This document shows positions 53,504-59,387 of a stretch of 59,387 nucleotides of DNA, in pieces. Origin of the DNA: Sedimentisphaerales bacterium (GTDB lineage Bacteria > Planctomycetota > Phycisphaerae > Sedimentisphaerales > Anaerobacaceae); assembly GCA_016936075.1 (NCBI GenBank), contig JAFGPS010000131.1, positions 1 to 59,387 on the forward strand, written 5' to 3'. Numbering within the stretch: position 1 is the stretch's first letter; the number at the start of each line of letters is the position of its first letter. Under the pieces are notes generated by a model. It was given only the letters and a program-made list of their open reading frames with translations, made no database searches and was not told the origin of the DNA. The position numbers were made by a program, and so were the translations under genes.

Positions 53504-54232
53504 TTATTCTTTTTCCTTATTGTCCTGGTTTTGTTTTTCTCCGGATGGAGTGACGATGTCAATCGCAGATTCAACTATTGCCAAATAGAAGTTTCCCTGA
53601 CGCTCTCTGAATATTTGAAAAGGCATATCTTTGCTGGCGATAAAAGGTCTTAAGTTCCATGATAATTGCATTCCCACGAAAGCCAGAATCAGTATCCAGA
53701 ACTTGAAAACGGCCACTCCGATTTTTGGATAAACATTTTTCTGCTCACAGGCGTATTGCAACGCATCGAGAATCGTCTTCATACCAAAAATAGCTGAAAT
53801 ACCGAAGATACCTACATGCAGAAGTTTCAGGAACGAGTAATTATTTCCAGTAATGAGAAAGAATATAACTATCGTGGAAAACGAAACCATAATAATCGAA
53901 ATCATTACGAATCCTGAAAGTATTATTTTCAGCATTTGCCAGAATCCGAGCCTGGAGCCGAGGACATGCTGAATTACATAAAAAGCTGGAAAGCAAACCA
54001 GTATAGAAAGCGTAAACAGAAGGGGAACCTTGAACGCAGAACTAATCGCCTGCTGGAAACTATTATAGCTGCCCATAACAATCCCGTACGCAAAAGAGCA
54101 AATACATATCAAAAAGTATTGGCTCAGGATTTTTTCTAATGTGTTTTCCTCGCTTGTCAGTTTCTCAAAGAAGTGTTCTTTGTCATGAAAATCTTTGAAA
54201 AATTCGAATGGAGACAATTTCTTCATATCCAT
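53504..54232 (-). CDS. Multi-pass membrane protein, Yip1-like
   Basis: 242 residues with five or six hydrophobic helices (about 45-65, 72-92, 105-135, 140-160, 180-200). An N-terminal FEFFKDFHDKEHFFEKL and a late SWNLRPFIASKDMPFQIFR resemble a group of uncharacterised bacterial membrane proteins; I cannot give a function. The HTH gene follows 19 bases downstream. The 239-base gap to its right (54233-54471) holds only AT-rich sequence with TACTGTTTATTACTGTTTG direct repeats. Confidence 0.65.
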   Translation of the reverse strand: MDMKKLSPFEFFKDFHDKEHFFEKLTSEENTLEKILSQYFLICICSFAYGIVMGSYNSFQQAISSAFKVPLLFTLSILVCFPAFYVIQHVLGSRLGFWQMLKIILSGFVMISIIMVSFSTIVIFFLITGNNYSFLKLLHVGIFGISAIFGMKTILDALQYACEQKNVYPKIGVAVFKFWILILAFVGMQLSWNLRPFIASKDMPFQIFRERQGNFYLAIVESAIDIVTPSGEKQNQDNKEKE

Positions 54233-54471
54233 AATATACCTCTCAAAAAAAACGTTTATAGAATTTTATTAAAATATACTGTAGAAATAGCAGGAAGTCA
54301 AGTATATTACTGTTTATTACTGTTTGTTGGTGTATGTATCTATTCGTAATGTGTGCGCAGACTTTCACTGTATGTAATATAAGCTCTTTAGATACAAGTA
54401 TTTATAAGTGATTTATATGTTTTATTCTTGTCCTGAAAATATTTTTGGGTATTTTTTCGGTTTATTGAATT

Positions 54472-55335
54472 TTATTCATTATTTAAGGGTTTGTTTCCAA
54501 CTAATTCATTGTATTTGTCTATAAGCAGTTTTGTTGTTTCACCTACAATGCCTTTATTTACGACGTGTTGTTCGACCTGAACTACCGGCATGACCTGCAT
54601 TATGACATTTGTGAGGAAAATTTCATCCGCTCCGATGACATCGTTGATATTGAGGTCCTTTTCCACCAGTTCGATAGTATTGCTCATTGCGAGTTTGCAG
54701 ATAGTTTTTCTCGCTATCCCGGCAAGGACAGGAGTATAAAGAGGCGGTGTAAAAACCTTCGAATCCTTAACCAAAAAGACATTACTCACACAACCTTCGG
54801 CAAGTTTGTTATCAGTAGTAAACCATAACGCTTCGGCCGCTCCTTTTTGATGTGCGTTTTGCAATGCAAGCATACGCGAGAAGTAGCTTGTCGTTTTATG
54901 CCCGCAGGTAGGATCGTTCGTGTTTTGCCTGTATGGGCAAAGTGTTACAAGTACACCTTTTTCATAATATTCTTTCGGATAAGGCTGCAACTGAGTTGCG
55001 GTAATCAGCATTGTAGCCTGTTTGTTTTCCTGCGACAGTGACATAGAGCCGCTCGATACAGTAAGACGCAATCTTGCATCAGTGAGACTGTTCGCATCGA
55101 GAAGATTGTAAATTGAATCGCTTATGAATTTTCGCTCGTTGTCAATTTTTATCGAAAGGGCGTTCGCACTGAAAAACAGCCTGTCCAGGTGGTCATCGAG
55201 TGAAAAAACCTTGCCGTTATAACTGCGCATAGTCTCGAACAGTCCCGCCCCATATAAAAAGCCGCTATCGGTGACTGATAGGTTTGCTTTTTCGTTATCG
55301 ATTATTTTGTCATTTAAAAAAACTTTTTCTGACAT
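54472..55335 (-). CDS. pabC: Aminodeoxychorismate lyase-like class IV aminotransferase
   Basis: 287 residues of the fold-type IV PLP family: VTDSGFLYGAGLFETMR, DDHLDRLFFSANAL, the PLP lysine in CGHKTTSYFSRM (about residue 147), and LAEGCVSNVFLVKD. Branched-chain and D-amino-acid aminotransferases share this fold, but the position directly after pabB supports PabC, which releases pyruvate from aminodeoxychorismate to give 4-aminobenzoate for folate. It lies 19 bases after the pabB stop. Confidence 0.85.
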   Translation of the reverse strand: MSEKVFLNDKIIDNEKANLSVTDSGFLYGAGLFETMRSYNGKVFSLDDHLDRLFFSANALSIKIDNERKFISDSIYNLLDANSLTDARLRLTVSSGSMSLSQENKQATMLITATQLQPYPKEYYEKGVLVTLCPYRQNTNDPTCGHKTTSYFSRMLALQNAHQKGAAEALWFTTDNKLAEGCVSNVFLVKDSKVFTPPLYTPVLAGIARKTICKLAMSNTIELVEKDLNINDVIGADEIFLTNVIMQVMPVVQVEQHVVNKGIVGETTKLLIDKYNELVGNKPLNNE

Positions 55336-55354
55336 TATATTTCCTTCGTAAACT

Positions 55355-56776
55355 TTATAAAACTTTTGTTATGTTTTTTATTCCGGCTAAGAGTGCTTTT
55401 GCTTTTATTATTGTTTCTTCCCATTCTGATTCTGGTTGGGAATCGGCAACTATTCCGCCGCCGCTCTGGAAGTATGCTTTATTATTTTTGATTATGATTG
55501 TTCTGATTGCTATATTAAAAGATGTATTTCCGTTCAGGCCGATGAAACCTATACTGCCGGTATAAACTCCTCTGGCGGTTGGTTCGGTTTCGTCGATAAT
55601 TTCCATCGAACGGATTTTCGGTGCGCCTGTAATTGAGCCGCCGGGAAACATTGCTTTCAGGATATCGCAAAAAGATATATTCTCGCGAAGTTGTCCCGAT
55701 ACAGTCGCAACCGCGTGATAAACGGTTGGATATGTTTCTATAGTTCTGGACTGAGTGACTTTTCGTGTGCCGGGTACGCATATTTTTGCTACATCGTTTC
55801 GTTCAAGGTCGATTATCATATTCAACTCGGCCTGCTCCTTTTCGTTGTGCAGCAATTGAGAAGCGTAATCTATATCGGAATTTTCTATTCTCGGTCTTGT
55901 TCCCTTGATTGGTTTTGTGCTGATGATTCCATTATCTATTGTGATAAACATTTCAGGTGAAGCACTTACGATTTTCAAATCACTCGAATCGATATAGGCA
56001 GAATAAGGACTTGGATTATGCTGGTTCTGCCAGTTAAAAAGCTCGATTGCATCTGCATTAAATTCATACTCGAATCTTCGCGAGAAATTTATCTGGTAAA
56101 CGTCACCATCGAAAATATATTTTATTATTTTCTCGAAAGTGTACATGTAATATTCCTTATTCATATTGCATTGAATTTTGGAAAAATCTGCATGTTCAGA
56201 ACTTTCAGAAACAGAAGGGGGTATTGTTATTTTTTGTGATTTAGAAATTAATTCTTCAAGTGCATCGAGTTTTTGTTCGGGTCCTTCGACGTCACCTTGT
56301 ATATCGAGAGCAAATAACCAGAAATGCTTTTCGCGATGGTCATAAGCGATGACACTATCGTAAAAGCAAAGTCTTATGAGCGGCATAGTCAAATCATCTG
56401 TTGTTGTTACCGGAATCTTTTCGATGTATCTATTCAGTTCGTAGCTGAAAAATCCAATCCATCCGCCGCAGAAAATATTTTCAGGCAGCAGGGGAGTGGA
56501 ATCCTTATCGAGTTGATACTTGCTTAGGATTTTCTGAAGTTTATCAAAAGGATTACTTTGCCCGGATTTGAACTCGAATATTTCCTTAGGTTGAGCGGCC
56601 CAATAGCTATATCGTCCCGCTTCGGTAATAGAAGAATTTGCGCCGAGAATAGATGCAGATTCTAATTCGGAAAACAACTTATTTAAAGCAGGTAAATTCG
56701 CCTGCTCAGAAATGTTTCTGTAGTGCAATTTACATAAGATATTTTGATTTTCAGTAATAAGGGTATTTGTTATCAT
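55355..56776 (-). CDS. pabB: Aminodeoxychorismate synthase component I
   Basis: 473 residues of the chorismate-binding family. The active-site region ISTKPIKGTRPRIE carries the PIKGT motif, whose Lys separates PabB from TrpE (PIAGT). Other motifs are DGDVYQINFSRRF, DLERNDVAKICVPGT and AMFPGGSITGAPKIRSMEI. It converts chorismate with ammonia to aminodeoxychorismate. The glutamine amidotransferase PabA is not in the window, and pabC follows. Confidence 0.9.
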   Translation of the reverse strand: MITNTLITENQNILCKLHYRNISEQANLPALNKLFSELESASILGANSSITEAGRYSYWAAQPKEIFEFKSGQSNPFDKLQKILSKYQLDKDSTPLLPENIFCGGWIGFFSYELNRYIEKIPVTTTDDLTMPLIRLCFYDSVIAYDHREKHFWLFALDIQGDVEGPEQKLDALEELISKSQKITIPPSVSESSEHADFSKIQCNMNKEYYMYTFEKIIKYIFDGDVYQINFSRRFEYEFNADAIELFNWQNQHNPSPYSAYIDSSDLKIVSASPEMFITIDNGIISTKPIKGTRPRIENSDIDYASQLLHNEKEQAELNMIIDLERNDVAKICVPGTRKVTQSRTIETYPTVYHAVATVSGQLRENISFCDILKAMFPGGSITGAPKIRSMEIIDETEPTARGVYTGSIGFIGLNGNTSFNIAIRTIIIKNNKAYFQSGGGIVADSQPESEWEETIIKAKALLAGIKNITKVL

Positions 56777-56800
56777 ACTAATGATATTTATTTAGAGACT

Positions 56801-56883
56801 CTAACAAAAGGAGTTTTTTGTGGCATGGCCATCCTGGCCATGCTTCATGGGCAAGATGCCCATGACACGATTCATTTTGTTAG
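56801..56883. repeat. 83-bp palindromic repeat with GGCATGGCC and CATGGGCA hairpins
   Basis: Outer ends CTAACAAAA (56801-56809) and TTTTGTTAG (56875-56883) are exact reverse complements. Inside lie two hairpins: GCATGGCCATCCTGGCCATGC (one arm GCATGGCCA) and CATGGGCAAGATGCCCATG. It fills the gap between the pabB start and the end of the DUF3795 gene. This looks like a REP/MITE-type element; no transposase is nearby. Confidence 0.75.
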
Positions 56884-56889
56884 AACTTC

Positions 56890-57234
56890 TTAAAGATTAC
56901 TTTTAATTTCATCGAGATTATTTTTTGCGTTCGGGACCATCTTAAAAAATCCATCGAGTTTTTCACAAGCGTAATCATCGCAGTATGCGCAGTTTTGAAT
57001 GCCTTTTGCTTTGCCGCATTTTCTTATTTGGCAAACATTACAATGCCCGATTAAACGTTTACTATCTGAGATACAGCCGTCACAATTTATGTCGGAAGGT
57101 TTCAAATCAACTTTGTATTGTTCTGACCATAACTTTGCCATTTCAGCTCGTTTTTCATCGTCATTATTTTGTGTCGCGATGAACGCACCGCAATCACTGC
57201 ATACCAAGCCGCAAAAACCTGTCATTATTTCCAT
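56890..57234 (-). CDS. DUF3795 cysteine-rich protein
   Basis: About 114 residues from ATG 57234, with GGGG upstream; the frame is open back to 57288. It has the DUF3795 pattern: GFCGLVCSDCGAF, NCDGCIS, GHCNVCQIRKCG and NCAYCDDYACEKL, with eleven or so cysteines likely to bind zinc or an iron-sulfur cluster. Function unknown. It lies 29 bases downstream of the next minus-strand gene. Confidence 0.85.
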   Translation of the reverse strand: MEIMTGFCGLVCSDCGAFIATQNNDDEKRAEMAKLWSEQYKVDLKPSDINCDGCISDSKRLIGHCNVCQIRKCGKAKGIQNCAYCDDYACEKLDGFFKMVPNAKNNLDEIKSNL

Positions 57235-57263
57235 TTTTTCCCCTTTTCTAAATTTAACAAAAT

Positions 57264-57575
57264 CTATTCGATTGTATATAACCACCATCTTGCCTTGTTT
57301 TGACTTTTTGACCTTGCCTGTCTTTCGAAATACAAGGTCATTATAATATTATCAGTGGTTTGGATTTTGTACCAGTGTTTTCTCAGATAAATCTCCGAAC
57401 TGCCGCTTCTGCATGGCCCGGTTTCCTTCCAAACTTCGAGCACTTCGGCAACTTCGTATTCTTTATCTCTCCATGTAAATATCGCAGGCAGGCCGGGTTC
57501 ACCCCTCGTCATAGCGGCTGTATTGAATGTGCCTTTTAGCGGCTTTATTGTTTCGCTAACAAATTCCTCACCCAT
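57264..57575 (-). CDS. Small uncharacterised protein, DUF6504-like
   Basis: 103 residues. The core FTWRDKEYEVAEVLEVWKET, then YLRKHWYKIQT and MTLYFERQ...RWWLYTIE, is a small beta domain resembling DUF6504-type proteins; the assignment is from pattern memory. It begins 7 bases after deoC on the same strand, so it is probably co-transcribed with it. Confidence 0.6.
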   Translation of the reverse strand: MGEEFVSETIKPLKGTFNTAAMTRGEPGLPAIFTWRDKEYEVAEVLEVWKETGPCRSGSSEIYLRKHWYKIQTTDNIIMTLYFERQARSKSQNKARWWLYTIE

Positions 57576-57582
57576 TTCGTTC

Positions 57583-58278
57583 TTACATTGCTTTGAATTC
57601 TTCGATAATTTTGATTGCCGCGGAAGAACCTATTCTATCTGCTCCGGCTTCGAGCATTGCAATCGCCACTTGTGCGGTTTTAATTCCACCTGCGGCTTTT
57701 ATTTTGCATTTCGGAGCTGATTCTTTCATTAATTTTACTGCTTCGACTGTCGCGCCACCGGCAGCGTTCATACCTGTACTGGTTTTCACAAAATCTACTC
57801 CGATTTCCTGCGCAATTTTACAGACTGCGATTATCTGCTCGTCAGTCAATACCGCAGCTTCGATAATTACTTTGAGCAAAACAGGAGGTTTCATTGACCT
57901 GCACGCATTGAGAACCGAAGCAATATCATTACTCAAATATTTATAGTCACCTTCAATAATTGAAGCCAGGTCCGCAACCATATCGATTTCATCTGCTCCG
58001 GCGAAAATAGCTTCTTTGGCTTGTGCGACTTTTATTTTTGTGGAATCGGCTCCAAGAGGAAAGCCCGCAACACCGTCTATTTTGACCTGCGTATTATGCA
58101 AAATCTCAGATGCAAAAGGAATCCATCGCGTATTAATACACGCCGTATGGAAACCGTATTCTATCGCTTCGTGACATAATTTTTCAATCCTGTCTTTTGT
58201 CGCGGTAGGGTCAAGTAATGTATGGTCGATACAACCTGCTAATTGACTAACTGAAATTTTATTATTAATGTCTGTCAT
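57583..58278 (-). CDS. deoC: Deoxyribose-phosphate aldolase
   Basis: 231 residues, standard length. TIM-barrel motifs: IDHTLLDPTATKDRIEKLC, VAGFPLGADSTKIKV, DEIDMVADLASI, the Schiff-base lysine in DFVKTSTGM (about residue 164) and IKAAGGIKTAQVAIAMLEAGADRIG, read in parts. It cleaves 2-deoxyribose 5-phosphate to acetaldehyde and glyceraldehyde 3-phosphate in nucleoside salvage. Confidence 0.95.
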   Translation of the reverse strand: MTDINNKISVSQLAGCIDHTLLDPTATKDRIEKLCHEAIEYGFHTACINTRWIPFASEILHNTQVKIDGVAGFPLGADSTKIKVAQAKEAIFAGADEIDMVADLASIIEGDYKYLSNDIASVLNACRSMKPPVLLKVIIEAAVLTDEQIIAVCKIAQEIGVDFVKTSTGMNAAGGATVEAVKLMKESAPKCKIKAAGGIKTAQVAIAMLEAGADRIGSSAAIKIIEEFKAM

Positions 58279-58335
58279 TTGTTACCTTAAAGTTTAAATA
58301 TATTCTGAATCTTTACTGTTATTGTAAAACATTTT

Positions 58336-58782
58336 TTATAACCATCGCCGAACTCGTTTTTTATATTCAAGAAAGTCTTGTCCAAAAGTTTGTTCGAGAA
58401 TTATTTCTTCTTCGTTTATAAATTTAAAGTTAATTATGATAAAAAATAAAACAGGCCCTATGAAAGGTGTAACACTGCCCAAACAAACACTGATTCCTGA
58501 AAGAATAGCTGCCATTCCAAGATACATAGGATTGCGACTAAAGACAAAAGGGCCTTCTTCAATAAGGCAGCTTGATTCTTCGAAAGGCTTAACAGTTGTT
58601 TGTTTATTTTTGAACAGTTTGTCCGCATGTAAATTCAGCCATATACCTGCACCTATTAAAAGAATTCCTAAATAATTAAAAGGTGAATTAATGAATTTTT
58701 TAATTGGTAAGATAAAATGAAGGCCTATTGTCATAACGAGAAATAATAAGAAGTATGTCGGTGGTAAAATTCTTTTGTTCAT
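58336..58782 (-). CDS. Isoprenylcysteine-methyltransferase-like membrane protein
   Basis: 148 residues with four membrane helices. The family motif GPFVFSRNPMYLGMAAIL (about 77-94) and the C-terminal INEEEIILEQTFGQDFLEYKKRVRRW place it with ICMT/PEMT-type methyltransferases. The substrate in bacteria is usually a lipid or is unknown. It overlaps the stop of the SAM methyltransferase gene by 4 bases, so the two are translationally coupled. Confidence 0.85.
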   Translation of the reverse strand: MNKRILPPTYFLLFLVMTIGLHFILPIKKFINSPFNYLGILLIGAGIWLNLHADKLFKNKQTTVKPFEESSCLIEEGPFVFSRNPMYLGMAAILSGISVCLGSVTPFIGPVLFFIIINFKFINEEEIILEQTFGQDFLEYKKRVRRWL

Positions 58783-59387
58783 GATTTTTCACCTGTAATA
58801 CATAATCCCATCGGATCGGTTTTGACATTGAATGATTTCAAGTTTGTCTTTAATAGTATTTGTTCTATTTCTGAAGCAGTATATGATGCATTTATCGAAG
58901 TTATAAATCCTGGTTTTATTTCTTTGGGTTTAACAAAAAGCTTCAAAAGAAATTTGATAAACGGACTCATGTCCCTGCGAAGGTCTGCAATGCAAAACTT
59001 TCCAGAAGGCTTCAACACACGATATATTTCATTAAAAACATCTTCAGGTTTGGACCATTCGTGCAGCGAGCTTGTGGAGAAAACGCCATCGAAAGTATTA
59101 TCGTTGAAAGGTATTTTATCTGCACTGCTTATTATATACTCGACTCTGTTATCAAAACCATACTCTTTAGTATTCCTTTTTGCAACCTTAACCATATCGT
59201 GACTTATATCCAGTCCTTTTAATTGTGTTGCATCTGTTTTTTTGAGCCATTCGAGTCCTACATAACCCGGACCGGAACCGATTTCCAGAGCCATGCCTGC
59301 ATTGATTCCAGCTTTTATAATCATGTCTGTTTGCTGCCAGCCTTTATCACGCAGCCTTCTTGCCAACTGGTCAAAAATCTCGACATC
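58779..59387 (-). CDS. Class I SAM-dependent methyltransferase, partial
   Basis: About 203 residues are visible, and the frame is open to the right edge (reading DVEIFDQLARRLRD), so the true start is outside the window; the first in-window start would be a TTG at 59366. Motif I LEIGSGPGYVGLEWL, motif II LKGLDISHDMV, IISSADKIPFNDNTFDGVFS and the UbiE-like EIYRVLKPSGKFCIADLRRD are clear. The substrate is unknown. It overlaps the ICMT-like gene by 4 bases. Confidence 0.88.
   Translation of the reverse strand, partial: DVEIFDQLARRLRDKGWQQTDMIIKAGINAGMALEIGSGPGYVGLEWLKKTDATQLKGLDISHDMVKVAKRNTKEYGFDNRVEYIISSADKIPFNDNTFDGVFSTSSLHEWSKPEDVFNEIYRVLKPSGKFCIADLRRDMSPFIKFLLKLFVKPKEIKPGFITSINASYTASEIEQILLKTNLKSFNVKTDPMGLCITGEKS

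Noticed and set aside
53485..53574. N-terminal extension of the HTH protein from a TTG
   Set aside because: It would overlap the upstream membrane-protein gene, lacks a ribosome site and adds no conserved sequence; GTG 53484 has AGGAAGG.
1..59387. tRNA, rRNA or riboswitch genes
   Set aside because: No cloverleaf-like, rRNA-conserved or known riboswitch core was recognised by eye; a covariance-model scan was not possible.

Overview
The window looks like a chromosome segment of a low-GC planctomycete, most likely Phycisphaerae (Sedimentisphaerales-like). That placement is an inference from gene content, not from a marker gene. It rests on an M56/BlaI pair whose peptidase carries leucine-rich repeats, three ECF sigma factors (two with zinc-finger anti-sigma partners), a membrane Ser/Thr kinase fused to SUMF1 and hydrolase domains, a dockerin-like C-terminal Asp motif, a secreted GH127 enzyme, and an ADP-forming acetate-CoA ligase typical of fermenters. 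I saw no rRNA, tRNA, CRISPR array, phage or transposase gene.

Left part (1-10.6 kb): a BlaI repressor and an M56-LRR membrane peptidase (cut by the left edge) lie opposite a secreted LolA-like/retropepsin/PDZ protein. Next come PtsP (GAF plus enzyme I), a beta-phosphoglucomutase-type HAD hydrolase, an unrecognised 281-residue protein and a DUF4160/DUF2442 pair. From 10.6 to 15.8 kb, three minus-strand genes form an acetyl-CoA/acetylation operon: ADP-forming acetate-CoA ligase, a CoA-transferase with a fused GNAT domain, and an AcuC-type deacetylase. From 16.3 to 22.6 kb are two secreted carbohydrate enzymes (a GH5-like protein and GH127), a gene-poor stretch with an overlooked 44-codon ORF, an M48 protease and a lipoprotein alpha/beta hydrolase.

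Middle (22.7-37.0 kb): a CBS-GGDEF-HD-GYP regulator is divergent from a type II secretion/type IV pilus-like operon (GspE, GspF, GspG, four further pseudopilin-type proteins, a PilM-PilN fusion, a PilO-like protein, a secretin). A receiver protein and a receiver-PAS-PAS histidine kinase follow on the same strand. A hairpin-plus-T-run sits just after the gspG-like gene and could set pilin stoichiometry.

Right part (37.2-59.4 kb, all minus strand): a regulatory and envelope cluster with an ECF sigma factor bearing a C-terminal Cys motif, a retropepsin-like lipoprotein, the large kinase, a CC-motif protein and a secreted protein with duplicated CDICG modules. Then two sigma/anti-sigma pairs with near-identical terminators, a C39-like membrane protein, scpB with an acidic N-terminus, a Nif3 protein, three tandem GspG-like proteins without prepilin leaders, an excisionase-type HTH protein, pabC-pabB, a DUF3795 protein, deoC and two methyltransferases, the last cut by the right edge.

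Several families of dispersed or palindromic intergenic repeats punctuate the window. The best candidates for undescribed biology are the CDICG-module protein with its CC-motif partner, the leaderless GspG-like trio, the acetylation operon, and the kinase-SUMF1-hydrolase fusion.
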